NCBI GenBank assembly: GCA_022791975.1
Contig: JAAWAC010000027.1
Location: 1 to 64,000, forward strand
DNA from: Lachnospiraceae bacterium
GTDB lineage: Bacteria > Bacillota > Clostridia > Lachnospirales > Lachnospiraceae
Reading direction: 5' to 3'
DNA length: 64,000 nucleotides
Numbering within the stretch: the first letter of the stretch is position 1; each line of letters begins with the position of its first letter. A program made the position numbers and the translations under genes. Under the pieces are notes generated by a model. The model was not told the DNA's origin. It ran no database searches and saw only the letters and a list, made by a program, of their open reading frames with translations. Below are positions 42,174 to 50,500 of this stretch, in pieces.

Positions 42174-43154
42174 TCAGGCCTGGGTATACCGTATTAGCAG
42201 CAGCTCCACACTGAGGATGTCATTCATCTGCCCGGTCTTTACCTCTTCCTCTGCCTGAACACAGTCCTTAACGGCTGCAAGCAGGAGCTGGCTGGAAAAT
42301 CGGCGTGCCTGCTGGATGTATTTCCCTGCAATGTAGGGAGACATGCCCAGGCGTGTGGCGATGGCGTTTTTGTCATGCCCCAGACCCAGCATGTTGCGCA
42401 CGGAGAGCAGCTGGTTAAACTGCCGACTCAGGAGAAACAGAATGCGCATGGGAGGCTCCTTTAATGCCAGCAGATCGTAGTACAGATGGAGGGCCTTCTT
42501 TTGTCGCCGTTCCCCAATGGCGTTAAGCATCTCAAAAATTTTATTGGTAACCTGATTGGCACAGATAGCCTCCACATCCTGGGAGGTAATGGTATCACGT
42601 CCCAGGCAGTAGGAGATAAGCTTTTCCAGCTCGCTATAGATGCGATCCATGTCTGTGCCTGTTTTTTCCAGAAACAGCTGCAGGGTCTCCTGGGTAATGC
42701 GCAGGTTTTCCCGGCCCAGCTGGCCTAAGATCCACCGGATCAGGGTTTTTTCATCCTGGGTCTTAAACTCCACAGCCCGTCCCAGATCCTTTACCAGCTT
42801 GAACATCCGGCTTCGCTTGTCCACCTGGGTTTCCGTAAAAACCAGGCAGGTGGTATCAGGCATCTGGGGCAGGTATTCTGCCAGCTCCTGGCATTTGTTC
42901 TTAAAAAAGCCGCTGTCATCCACGCTGATATAGCGGCGCTGGGCAAAAAAGGGAAGGGTTTCGCACAGGTCAATGATTTCTCTGGGATTGCAGCCCTTCC
43001 CCTGAAAAAAGGCCTGGTTCATGGTGTCTTCCGGGGTTGTGAGGGCGTCCCGTAGCCGTTGCTTATACTGGGTGCGCAGATAGGCCTCCTCGCCAAAAAG
43101 CAGATATACCTTTTTAAAGGTGCCGTTTTTTATGTCCTCCTGGAGCATTTTCAT
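42174..43154 (-). CDS. holA: DNA polymerase III, delta subunit
   Basis: 326 residues. The pattern VYLLFGEEAYLRTQYKQRL at ~14-32 (a degenerate P-loop region of the family), LPFFAQRRYISVDDSGFF, and the C-terminal helical MRILFLLSRQFNQLLSVRNMLGLGHDKNAIATRLGMSPYIAGKYIQQARRFS identify HolA. It opens the sliding clamp within the clamp loader. It lies in the conserved comEC-holA-rpsT neighbourhood and is convergent with comEC, with two bases between the stops. A terminator separates it from rpsT upstream. Confidence 0.93.
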   Translation of the reverse strand: MKMLQEDIKNGTFKKVYLLFGEEAYLRTQYKQRLRDALTTPEDTMNQAFFQGKGCNPREIIDLCETLPFFAQRRYISVDDSGFFKNKCQELAEYLPQMPDTTCLVFTETQVDKRSRMFKLVKDLGRAVEFKTQDEKTLIRWILGQLGRENLRITQETLQLFLEKTGTDMDRIYSELEKLISYCLGRDTITSQDVEAICANQVTNKIFEMLNAIGERRQKKALHLYYDLLALKEPPMRILFLLSRQFNQLLSVRNMLGLGHDKNAIATRLGMSPYIAGKYIQQARRFSSQLLLAAVKDCVQAEEEVKTGQMNDILSVELLLIRYTQA

Positions 43155-43191
43155 GGGAAATCCTCCCTATTCATTAAAAAATTGGGTAAAG

Positions 43192-43228
43192 AAAAAAGGC
43201 ACCAGACTGACGGGATCGGATGCCTTTT
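43192..43228 (-). terminator. Terminator of rpsT
   Basis: On the minus strand AAAAGGCA (43228-43221) pairs with TGCCTTTT (43201-43194), and more T follow. It lies between the S20 gene and holA. Confidence 0.75.
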
Positions 43229-43246
43229 CCTGTTCTATGTTACAAA

Positions 43247-43510
43247 TTAAGCGATGCTGTCAACAGCCTTGGTCATACGAGAAATCTTTCTAGAAGCTGT
43301 CTTTTTGTGATAGACACCTTTGGAAGCTGCTTTGTTCAGGGTGGAGATTGCAGCTCTTAACAGAGTCTTTGCAGTCTCAATATCCTTGGCAGCTACAGCA
43401 GCATCAACCTTTTTGATAGCGGTTTTCACTTCTGATTTAATTGCCTTGTTTCTGGCTGTTCTTGCCTCGGCAACTAAAATCCTTTTCTTCGCGGATTTGA
43501 TGTTAGCCAA
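43247..43510 (-). CDS. rpsT: Ribosomal protein S20 (TTG start)
   Basis: 87 residues. Typical S20: ANIKSAKKRILVAEARTARNKAIKSEVKTAIKKV at the start and GVYHKKTASRKISRMTKAV near the end, very rich in Lys and Ala. Translation begins at the TTG at 43510, about six bases after GGGAGGTG; the family always starts M-ANIKSA, so the three codons upstream (from a GTG at 43519) belong to the leader. A 30S subunit assembly protein. Confidence 0.97.
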   Translation of the reverse strand: MANIKSAKKRILVAEARTARNKAIKSEVKTAIKKVDAAVAAKDIETAKTLLRAAISTLNKAASKGVYHKKTASRKISRMTKAVDSIA

Positions 43511-43604
43511 CTTGTACACCTCCCAATCATTCGAATTTCCATTATGGTAATCGGTCGTGTTCCATTAATCCGGACACGGACGTTTTAACAAAACACACTT
43601 ACTT

Positions 43605-43633
43605 ATTTTAGGGCAGGAAACTGATTCTGTCAA
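43605..43633 (-). promoter_or_regulatory. Promoter of rpsT
   Basis: On the minus strand TTGACA (43633-43628), 17 bases, TAAAAT (43610-43605). The leader of about 90 bases before the TTG could host self-regulation by S20; no specific structure was resolved. Confidence 0.85.
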
Positions 43634-43703
43634 TACATATTTCCGAAAAAGATGATAAAAATAGTAACAAAACCAGAATGGGTTACACAAGGAGAGTGGC
43701 AGC

Positions 43704-44567
43704 ATGGACAGATTTCAGGTACGCACGGATTTAGCTCTGGAGGCCAGAGAAAGCTTCGGGGAGGATCATGTGGAAATTCGCGGGGTTTCCATTCATGAGG
43801 ATTATGATAAGGAACGGGACATTCGGGTAACCCGGGTGCATATTGAAACAGAGAATGGGGCCAAGGCCATGGGGAAACCTGTGGGAGAGTACCTGACTTT
43901 GGAGGCGCCGGGGTTGTCGGAGGAGGACGAAGACTATCACCGGGAGGTGTCGGAGGTTCTGGCTCAGTACATTCAGGAGCTGATGGGAGAGGGGGAGCAG
44001 TCTGTCTTGGTGGTAGGCTTGGGCAACCGGGATGTGACGCCGGATGCGCTGGGGCCTCAAGTGGTAAATAATCTGATGATCACCCGGCATATTATCCGGG
44101 AATATGGAGTAAGGGCTTTTGGGAAGGAGCAAATGAATCAGGTCAGTGCCATTGTTCCGGGAGTGATGGCTCAGACGGGAATGGAAACCTTTGAGATTGT
44201 AAAGGGAATTGTGGAGGAGACCCATCCTGATTGGGTCATTGCCATTGATGCCCTGGCTGCCCGCAGCAGCAAACGTCTGAACCGGACGATTCAGCTGTGC
44301 GATGCAGGCATCAACCCAGGCTCCGGGGTGGGAAACCATCGGAATGGGCTGACACGGGAGAATCTGGGAGTGCCTATCTTGGCTATCGGGGTGCCTACGG
44401 TGGTGGACGCGGCCACCATTATTTACGATGCCACCGGGGACAGAAGCCGCATTGCCCCCAATTTAAATGGGATGTTTGTGACTCCTAAAAATGTGGATGA
44501 GATGATCAAACGGCTTAGCTACACCATCTCGGAGGCCATTAATATTGCCCTGGATGCAGGGTGGTAG
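43704..44567 (+). CDS. gpr: Germination protease GPR
   Basis: 287 residues. Family blocks: FQVRTDLALEARESF at the start (propeptide region), VLVVGLGNRDVTPDALGPQVVNNLMITRHI, GVMAQTGMETFEIVKGIVEETHPDWVIAIDALAARSS, INPGSGVGNHRNGL, and VPTVVDAATIIYDAT. GPR degrades small acid-soluble spore proteins at germination. It is somewhat shorter than the Bacillus enzyme (~370). spoIIP follows 50 bases on, the usual gpr-spoIIP order. Confidence 0.96.
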   Translation: MDRFQVRTDLALEARESFGEDHVEIRGVSIHEDYDKERDIRVTRVHIETENGAKAMGKPVGEYLTLEAPGLSEEDEDYHREVSEVLAQYIQELMGEGEQSVLVVGLGNRDVTPDALGPQVVNNLMITRHIIREYGVRAFGKEQMNQVSAIVPGVMAQTGMETFEIVKGIVEETHPDWVIAIDALAARSSKRLNRTIQLCDAGINPGSGVGNHRNGLTRENLGVPILAIGVPTVVDAATIIYDATGDRSRIAPNLNGMFVTPKNVDEMIKRLSYTISEAINIALDAGW

Positions 44568-44617
44568 GAATAGCCCTGCCGATTCACGAATATAATGAAG
44601 AAGCATGGAGTGATTCG

Positions 44618-45928
44618 ATGGATCGGAAACAAAAAGTAATGAATGGGGGCATCTGGCTTTTGATTTTTATGCTGGGTGTCTATATATTGGGATATGGAAT
44701 AAAGGGACAGCCGGTGAAGCGGGCGGTCTATGCCTGTGCCAAGCTTTTGTCAGGGGTGGAATTCACTCTGCAAAAATCCGCTGCCCGGCTGATCTTTCCA
44801 GGGCTTTTGTATTCGGCCCGGGAACCAGGGGAAGCGAATGGGGTGGAGGATATTCTGGTGAGCTGGGCCTGGGAGTTGTTCCCTATTTACGAGTTTGTGT
44901 GTGGCCAGGAGCTGTACGAGACGGAAATTGAGAGCGGTTCCATATACGATCTGCTGCTGGCCAGAAGATCCAGGGAGGAACAGGAACAGCAGGCCCGGGA
45001 GGAGGAAGAAAGGCTAGCCCAGGAGGAGCAGCAAGCCCAGGAGGAGCAACAGGCCCAGGAGGAGCTGTTAGCCCAGATGGAGGCGGAAAATCAGGCGGTT
45101 CTGGAGGAGCAGAACCAGGAGGCGGAGGAAAACGGAGAATTTCCAGGGGTGGAATATACGGCGGAACAACTTTCTGATTTTTCCTTTGTGCGCAATACTT
45201 TTTATACCATTTCCAGCACCACGGATATTAGCCCGGAGCTGTTGGATGCGCCTAGGATGGCAACCATGGACCTGGGCCTGCAAAATGACGCCTCAGAGCC
45301 CCAGATCCTGATTTATCACACCCATTCCCAGGAGGGCTTTGTGGATTCTGTGGAGGGGGATATGAGCACCACCATTGTGGGGGTGGGAGACCGGCTCACC
45401 CAGATTCTTCAGGATAAGTATGGCTATAATGTAATACATAATACCAATGTGTACGATTTTGTTGACGGAAAGCTGGATAGGAACCAGGCCTATTCCAGGG
45501 CTCTGCCGGAAATCGAGGCCATATTGGCCCAGTACCCTTCCATTGAGGTGGTTATCGATCTGCATCGGGACGGAGTGGACGAGAGCCTGCACCTGGTGAA
45601 GGAGGTAGATGGAAAGCCCACCGCCCAGTTTATGTTTTTCAATGGTCTCAGCTACAGCACCCGCAACGGACCCATTGACTATCTGGAAAACCCCTACATA
45701 GAGGACAATCTGGCATTTTCCTTACAGCTAAAGCTGGCTAGTGAGAAATACTATCCAGGGCTTGCCCGGCGGATTTTTCTCAAAGGATTGCGCTATAATC
45801 TCCATGTGCGTCCCAAGAGCGTGCTGGTGGAGGCGGGAGCTCAGACCAATACCCTGGAGGAGATGATGAATGCCATGGAGCCCCTGGCAGATGTATTGCA
45901 CCATGTGTTGGGGAACCCACAGGGATGA
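44618..45928 (+). CDS. spoIIP: Stage II sporulation protein P
   Basis: 436 residues from the ATG at 44618, seven bases after GGAG. One N-terminal membrane helix (GGIWLLIFMLGVYILGYGI), then a Glu/Gln-rich coiled stretch (~117-170; REEQEQQAREEEERLAQEE-like repeats), then the amidase domain with IYHTHSQEGF, VVIDLHRDGVDESL, and VLVEAGAQTNTLEEMMNAM. It cleaves the stem peptide of septal peptidoglycan during engulfment, together with SpoIID and SpoIIM. The coiled stretch is longer and more repetitive than in most homologues I know. Confidence 0.95.
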   Translation: MDRKQKVMNGGIWLLIFMLGVYILGYGIKGQPVKRAVYACAKLLSGVEFTLQKSAARLIFPGLLYSAREPGEANGVEDILVSWAWELFPIYEFVCGQELYETEIESGSIYDLLLARRSREEQEQQAREEEERLAQEEQQAQEEQQAQEELLAQMEAENQAVLEEQNQEAEENGEFPGVEYTAEQLSDFSFVRNTFYTISSTTDISPELLDAPRMATMDLGLQNDASEPQILIYHTHSQEGFVDSVEGDMSTTIVGVGDRLTQILQDKYGYNVIHNTNVYDFVDGKLDRNQAYSRALPEIEAILAQYPSIEVVIDLHRDGVDESLHLVKEVDGKPTAQFMFFNGLSYSTRNGPIDYLENPYIEDNLAFSLQLKLASEKYYPGLARRIFLKGLRYNLHVRPKSVLVEAGAQTNTLEEMMNAMEPLADVLHHVLGNPQG

Positions 45929-45991
45929 AAATAGGGGAGTATTTATTTTTGGGAAATCTCGAAAAGAGAAATTTGAAAGAAAATATCTGAA

Positions 45992-46037
45992 AAGGCGGGG
46001 AACCTAACATTATAATGGATGTCAGGTTCCCCGCCTT
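45992..46037. terminator. Bidirectional terminator after spoIIP
   Basis: AAGGCGGGGAACCT (45992-46005) and AGGTTCCCCGCCTT (46024-46037) are exact 14-base complements. The minus-strand tail is T-rich, so it can also end the convergent 60-residue gene. Confidence 0.85.
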
Positions 46038-46100
46038 GGCTAGATTTTCATGAATGCTGGACTTTTGCGTTTCCAGACCTGTTTGGTAGATTTTTGGAAT

Positions 46101-46126
46101 TGGCATACCGGTTTTCTGGTATGCCA
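46101..46126. repeat. Inverted repeat with the half-sites of the upstream operator
   Basis: TGGCATACC (46101-46109) and GGTATGCCA (46118-46126), eight bases apart. These are the same two 9-base halves that meet without a gap in the promoter at 46400-46417. It lies about 20 bases after the stop of the 60-residue gene. It may be a second operator or an RNA hairpin. Confidence 0.65.
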
Positions 46127-46147
46127 GGTGATAAAAAAAATAAAGCC

Positions 46148-46330
46148 TTATGCGCCAATTACCGGATGTCTCCGATTGCCGATGGAAGCTTCCACGGTGC
46201 TGGAAACCCAGTTCTTTTCTCCTACCAGAATGCCACTGCTCACGGAATAGGGATGGCAATTTCCCAGTTTCTGTGCAAGTGCTCCCAGATAATCATGGGT
46301 TCCTTTGGATTCTTTATATGCTCTTTTCAT
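46148..46330 (-). CDS. 60-residue orphan protein under palindromic promoter
   Basis: 60 residues: MKRAYKESKGTHDYLGALA, then LGNCHPYSVSSGILVGEKNW, ending IGNRRHPVIGA. The ATG at 46330 has an excellent GGAGG eight bases upstream and a near-consensus promoter 65 bases before. No family recognised; no signal peptide or membrane helix. It is basic, with one cysteine and four histidines. It stands alone between spoIIP and a peptide-transporter operon and is read against both. The quality of its expression signals, rather than its sequence, makes it a real gene; its function is unknown. Confidence 0.68.
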   Translation of the reverse strand: MKRAYKESKGTHDYLGALAQKLGNCHPYSVSSGILVGEKNWVSSTVEASIGNRRHPVIGA

Positions 46331-46393
46331 ATTGTTTTCCTCCTTATTCAAATAAATGTTAGGTTGGTGTTCCTGTTTGCTTGCTACGGTCTT

Positions 46394-46422
46394 ATTATAT
46401 GGCATACCGGTATGCCAGTCAA
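46394..46422 (-). promoter_or_regulatory. Promoter with 18-bp palindromic operator in the spacer
   Basis: On the minus strand TTGACT (46422-46417), 17 bases, TATAAT (46399-46394). The spacer is filled by the perfect palindrome TGGCATACCGGTATGCCA (46400-46417). A dimeric repressor here would block the polymerase, or a MerR-type activator would twist the spacer. No regulator gene lies beside it. Confidence 0.8.
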
Positions 46423-46547
46423 GTGGTTTTTGAAAAATTTCTAGATTTTGTAAAAAATGTAGGTTTTTGAAAGGAGTTTAATTTCCAATTTGTGGAAATT
46501 TCTGGACCTTATTTTGTCAATAGAACAAGAATAATCAAAGAAAAGGC

Positions 46548-46576
46548 TTGAAAATCCTTTTTTATACTGTTATACT
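46548..46576 (+). promoter_or_regulatory. Promoter of peptide-transporter operon
   Basis: TTGAAA (46548-46553), 17 bases, TATACT (46571-46576). A transcript would begin near 46583 and at once enter the leader hairpin. Confidence 0.75.
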
Positions 46577-46593
46577 ATTTTAATATATCGCAT

Positions 46594-46645
46594 AACGGAG
46601 TTATGGGGATATCGAAAGGGGATATTTCGAAACTCCGTTTTTTTT
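46594..46645 (+). terminator. Leader terminator before peptide-transporter operon
   Basis: AACGGAGTT (46594-46602) pairs with AACTCCGTT (46631-46639), followed by eight T (46638-46645). An inner TCGAAA/TTTCGA pairing forms a second, nested stem. It lies between the promoter and the first gene, so most transcripts would stop after about 60 bases unless it is overridden. This suggests attenuation; no competing antiterminator is obvious. Confidence 0.7.
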
Positions 46646-46702
46646 GGAGGCCGGACTTTACTTGGATAAAGCAGCGGCAATACGTATCGGGAGGAAGCCG
46701 TT

Positions 46703-47662
46703 TTGGAAAAGCTTTTGGAAGTGAAAAATCTGAATGTGGATTTTGTAAACCGGGACGACACGGTGCGGGTCATCTCAAATTTGTCCTTTTCTCTGGGAAA
46801 AAGTGAGGTGCTGGGAATCGTAGGGGAGTCCGGCAGCGGAAAAAGTGTTACCTCCCTGTCTATTATGCGCCTGTTAAACGGGGCGTCCGCCCGGGTGCGA
46901 GGAACCATCTCCTTTGAGGGGACGGATTTGCTTTCTCTGAGCGAGAAGGAAATGCAGGCAGTGCGGGGAAACCAGATTGCCATGATTTTTCAGGAGCCCA
47001 TGACTTCCCTGAATCCCATTTTGACCTGCGGACGACAAATTATGGAGCCTTTACTGCTGCACAATAAGATCAGTAAAAAGGCGGCGGCTGACAGGGCATT
47101 GCATCTTTTGGAGCTTTGCGGGATTCCAGATGCGAAAAACCGGTTTCATGAGTATCCCCATCAGATGTCCGGGGGGATGCGCCAGCGGGTGATGATTGCC
47201 ATAGCTCTGGCCTGTAGTCCTAAGCTTCTGATAGCGGACGAGCCTACCACAGCACTGGATGTGACTATCCAGGCTCAGATTCTGGAGCTGATGAAGGATA
47301 TCCGGAAACAGAATGACATGAGTATTATGATGATTACCCACGATTTGGGGATTATTTCCGATTTTTGTGACCGTGTGTTGATTATGTACACAGGAGAGAT
47401 TTTCGAGGCAGCTACGGTAAAACAGTTGTTTCAAGAGCCCCTGCATCCCTACACCCAGGGACTGTTGCAGGCGTTGCCGCGGATTTCCCGCCAGACAGAC
47501 CGGCTGGAGGCCATTGAGGGGATGGTTCCGGATGCGGGACAGATGCCAAAAGGCTGTCATTTTCATCCCCGGTGCAAATACGCCCAGGAGCGCTGTAAGA
47601 AGGAGCGGCCGGAGCTTCAGGAGCTGCCAGGCGGCCGGTGTGTGCGCTGCTTCCGGGTTTAA
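46703..47662 (+). CDS. Oligo/dipeptide ABC importer ATPase (OppD/DppD-like)
   Basis: 319 residues from a TTG at 46703, seven bases after GGGAGGA. Walker [15 protein letters not shown]-loop [13 protein letters not shown], signature [15 protein letters not shown], Walker [14 protein letters not shown]-loop MITHDLGII; the C-terminal oligopeptide-specific extension carries the iron-sulphur/zinc-like Cys pattern ([21 protein letters not shown]). It is the first of two ATPases of a peptide or nickel-type importer. First gene of a D-F-A-B-C operon. Confidence 0.94.
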   Translation: MEKLLEVKNLNVDFVNRDDTVRVISNLSFSLGKSEVLGIVGESGSGKSVTSLSIMRLLNGASARVRGTISFEGTDLLSLSEKEMQAVRGNQIAMIFQEPMTSLNPILTCGRQIMEPLLLHNKISKKAAADRALHLLELCGIPDAKNRFHEYPHQMSGGMRQRVMIAIALACSPKLLIADEPTTALDVTIQAQILELMKDIRKQNDMSIMMITHDLGIISDFCDRVLIMYTGEIFEAATVKQLFQEPLHPYTQGLLQALPRISRQTDRLEAIEGMVPDAGQMPKGCHFHPRCKYAQERCKKERPELQELPGGRCVRCFRV

Positions 47663-47684
47663 CCAAAGAAAGGTTTGAGGAAGA

Positions 47685-48695
47685 ATGAGTGAAGAAATCC
47701 TGTTAAAGGCGGAGGGAATCCGGCAATATTTTACCGTGAAAAAGGAGCGGGGAAAAAAGGCCCTCTTAAAGGCTGTGGATGGCGTGGATCTGGAGATTTA
47801 TCAGGGAGAGACTCTGGGGCTGGTGGGAGAATCTGGCTGTGGGAAATCTACCCTGGGAAAAACCTTTCTTAGATTGTATCCCTTAACCGGTGGGCAGATC
47901 TGGTTTCATGGAGCTGATATCTCTGCCTTAAAGGGAAAGGACCTAAAGGAATTTCGCTGCAAAGCTCAGATGATTTTTCAGGACCCCTCCTCCTGTCTCA
48001 ATCCCCGCAGGAGAATCTGCGAGATTCTGGAGGAGCCTTTTGTAATTCATGGGCTTTATTCCCGGGAGGAGCGACAGCAGAAGATTCGGGAGCTGTGTGA
48101 TATGGTGGGATTATCCCATGTTTATCTGGAGCGGTATCCCCATGAGATGTCCGGCGGGCAAAAACAGCGTGTGGGAATTGCCAGGGCATTGGCTTTGAAG
48201 CCGGAGCTGATTGTCTGCGATGAGCCGGTGTCCGCCCTGGATGTGTCCATTCAGGCCCAGGTGTTGAATTTGCTCCAGGATCTCCAGTGTCAGCTGAATC
48301 TGACTTATTTGTTTATTTCCCATAATTTAAGTGTGGTGAAGCACTGCTGCCAGCGCATTGGGGTCATGTATCTGGGAAAGATCGTGGAGTTAGCTCCCGC
48401 TGAGCGGATCTATGACCATGCGGTGCATCCCTATACCCAGGCCTTGATCTCTGCCATCCCTCTGATTGAGGAGGGAGAACAGGAGGGATATCAACGGCCG
48501 GAGCGCAAGCTTCTCACCGGAGATCTGCCAAGTCCCATTGACCCGCCCTCAGGCTGTGCCTTTCACACCCGCTGTCCCTATGCGAGGGAGTGTTGCAGAC
48601 AGGAGGTGCCGGCCCTCACCCAGGTGGAGCCGGGACATTATGTGGCCTGTCATTTCCGGGAGGAGGTAAAGAAGGCCTGGAATATACAGGTATGA
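47685..48695 (+). CDS. Oligo/dipeptide ABC importer ATPase (OppF/DppF-like)
   Basis: 336 residues. Walker A GESGCGKSTLGKTFL, Q-loop IFQDPSSCLNPRRRI, signature MSGGQKQRVGIARAL, Walker B LIVCDEPVSALD, H-loop FISHNLSVVKH, and the C-terminal Cys cluster (CAFHTRCPYARECCRQEVP). It forms the ATPase heterodimer with the preceding product. GAGGAAGA precedes the ATG. Confidence 0.94.
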   Translation: MSEEILLKAEGIRQYFTVKKERGKKALLKAVDGVDLEIYQGETLGLVGESGCGKSTLGKTFLRLYPLTGGQIWFHGADISALKGKDLKEFRCKAQMIFQDPSSCLNPRRRICEILEEPFVIHGLYSREERQQKIRELCDMVGLSHVYLERYPHEMSGGQKQRVGIARALALKPELIVCDEPVSALDVSIQAQVLNLLQDLQCQLNLTYLFISHNLSVVKHCCQRIGVMYLGKIVELAPAERIYDHAVHPYTQALISAIPLIEEGEQEGYQRPERKLLTGDLPSPIDPPSGCAFHTRCPYARECCRQEVPALTQVEPGHYVACHFREEVKKAWNIQV

Positions 48696-48746
48696 GGAGC
48701 GATGAGCTCTTTATATAGCATTTATATATAGAAGGAGGATTCGATT

Positions 48747-50414
48747 ATGAAAAAGAACCTGATATCCATACTGCTGGTTCTGGCCATGTCTGTGGGACTT
48801 CTGTCCGGTTGTAGTGGCAGTGCGGGAAGCACCCAGACGCCGGCCGAGAACACGGAACAGCCCAGTAACCAGGAGGACAATGCCCAGACAGAGGCGCCTG
48901 CAGAGGCAGGAAAAACCATTGTCATAGGAGCTCAGTCAGACCTGGTGACTCTGGACCCGGGCAATATGTATGAGCCCTACGGCAATATGGTTTCCTATGC
49001 AGCCTACGATATGTTGTATCGGGTACAGAGCGGTACCATGGGAACGCCGGAGCCCTCTGTGGCCACAGGCTATACCCTGGATGAGACCAATACAGTTTAT
49101 ACCTTTACCCTGCGGGATGATGTGGTGTTTGCCAGCGGAAATAAGCTTACCAGCAAGGATGTGGCCTGGAGCTTTAACCGGGTGCTGAATATGAAGGAGA
49201 GCAACGCTTACGCCAATATGAAGGTTGTGGACCATGTGGAGGCACCAGATGATTATACGGTGGTTGTCACGCTGACGGAGCCGGACGCTTCCTTCCTGGT
49301 AAAGCTTACCTCCAATGCCTACTGCATTCTGGACAGCGAGGTGGTAAAGGAGCACGGCGGCTCGGATAACGGCGGGGATACGGCCAAATCCTGGCTGGAT
49401 ACCACCAGTGCGGGAAGTGGTCCCTATATCATCGAGAGCTGGACTCCCAAGGAGCAGTTGGTATTGAAAAAGAATCCCAACTACTGGGGAGAGCAAAAGA
49501 ACATTGATACGATTATTATGCGGGAGATGACCAGCGTGGATGCGCAGATCACTGCCCTGCAAAATAGAGAGATCGATATTGCCCTGGGGCTGAACAGTGA
49601 GACAGCCAAACAGCTGGAGGGCGTAGAACATGTGCAGATCGAGAAAGGGGTTACCGCCTTGCTGACTTTCCTGGTTATGAGCCGGGACGAGAGTTTGTCT
49701 CCTGAGATGTCCAATCCTCTGGTGCAGCAGGCCGTTCGCTACGCTCTGGACTATGAAGGAATCCTGACCCTGGGCGGTGAGGGTTGTACCATTCCTCTGA
49801 ACTTTGTTCAGAGTGGCTTTGCAGGCGCTCAGACCAGAGACGCTTCCTACCGGGATCTGGACAAGGCAAAGGAGCTTATGAAGGAAGCCGGATATGAGAA
49901 TGGCTTTTCTGTGACCCTGACCTGTGCCAACAACAATTCCGAGGGAACCGAGTGGACGGTGCTGGCCCAGAAGATTCAGCAGGATCTGGCGGAGATCAAT
50001 ATAGATGTGCAGATAGAGACCCTGGAGACCACCCTGGTTTATGAGAAGATGCGGGATGCCAGCATGCCGTTTTACATTATGTTCTGGACCCCGGATTACT
50101 ATGACATCAACAACCAGTTTGCATTTATGCCGGGAGTTGGCGAGGAAGGTACAGCCTATGGAAACCGGGCAAAATGGGATGTGGACAGCGAGAATCAGGC
50201 CATGTTGGATCTGGCCAGCAAGATTTTTGTGGAGCCTGATGAGGACAAGCGTGCGGAGTATTCCAAGGAGCTTCAGGAGCTGTTTGATGTGGATAACCCC
50301 TTTGCATTCCTTCTGCAGCATCCCAAGACCTATGCCTACCGCACGGATACTCTGGAATCTGCACCCTACAACGATTTGTGCAAGATCCAGTTGTGTGATT
50401 TAAAGGCAAAATAA
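48747..50414 (+). CDS. Peptide-binding lipoprotein (family 5)
   Basis: 555 residues. Signal peptide with lipobox LSGC (Cys22), a Gln/Glu/Ala/Pro linker, then the family-5 binding fold: TIVIGAQSDLVTLDPGNMYEPYG, VYTFTLRDDVVFASGNKLTSKDVAWSFNRVL, and ADSGYENGFSVTLTC-like lobes. It captures peptides or a related ligand outside the cell. Preceded by AGAAGGAGG. A strong stem-loop follows the stop, probably protecting its mRNA. No permease-specific clue to the exact ligand. Confidence 0.93.
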   Translation: MKKNLISILLVLAMSVGLLSGCSGSAGSTQTPAENTEQPSNQEDNAQTEAPAEAGKTIVIGAQSDLVTLDPGNMYEPYGNMVSYAAYDMLYRVQSGTMGTPEPSVATGYTLDETNTVYTFTLRDDVVFASGNKLTSKDVAWSFNRVLNMKESNAYANMKVVDHVEAPDDYTVVVTLTEPDASFLVKLTSNAYCILDSEVVKEHGGSDNGGDTAKSWLDTTSAGSGPYIIESWTPKEQLVLKKNPNYWGEQKNIDTIIMREMTSVDAQITALQNREIDIALGLNSETAKQLEGVEHVQIEKGVTALLTFLVMSRDESLSPEMSNPLVQQAVRYALDYEGILTLGGEGCTIPLNFVQSGFAGAQTRDASYRDLDKAKELMKEAGYENGFSVTLTCANNNSEGTEWTVLAQKIQQDLAEINIDVQIETLETTLVYEKMRDASMPFYIMFWTPDYYDINNQFAFMPGVGEEGTAYGNRAKWDVDSENQAMLDLASKIFVEPDEDKRAEYSKELQELFDVDNPFAFLLQHPKTYAYRTDTLESAPYNDLCKIQLCDLKAK

Positions 50415-50428
50415 GTGACAGCCGTGAT

Positions 50429-50455
50429 ACCCGTGGGCCCTTTGGGTCCACGGGT
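50429..50455 (+). other. Intercistronic stem-loop after binding-protein gene
   Basis: ACCCGTGGGCCC (50429-50440) and GGGTCCACGGGT (50444-50455) form a 12-bp stem (one G-U) with a three-base loop and no immediate T-run. Such hairpins after a binding-protein gene commonly protect its mRNA, raising it above the permeases. Confidence 0.75.
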
Positions 50456-50500
50456 CCCGGCGTATTATCTATATTTTTTATTTAGAAAGGGTGTGCCCTC

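Noticed and set aside
45780-46259. 159-codon minus-strand frame over the spoIIP end
   Set aside because: Overlaps spoIIP, its terminator and the 60-residue gene in another frame; no start signals.
46603-46806. Leader-peptide-like frame starting inside the attenuator hairpin of the peptide operon
   Set aside because: The start has only GGAG two bases away, the frame runs deep into the first gene, and it shows no codon run suggestive of amino-acid-sensing attenuation.
48936-50321. 461-codon open frame antisense to the peptide-binding lipoprotein gene
   Set aside because: It lies wholly opposite a well-supported gene, has no ribosome site or recognisable domain, and its composition (Ile/His/Leu/Gln-rich) is what codon bias of the real gene produces on the other strand.
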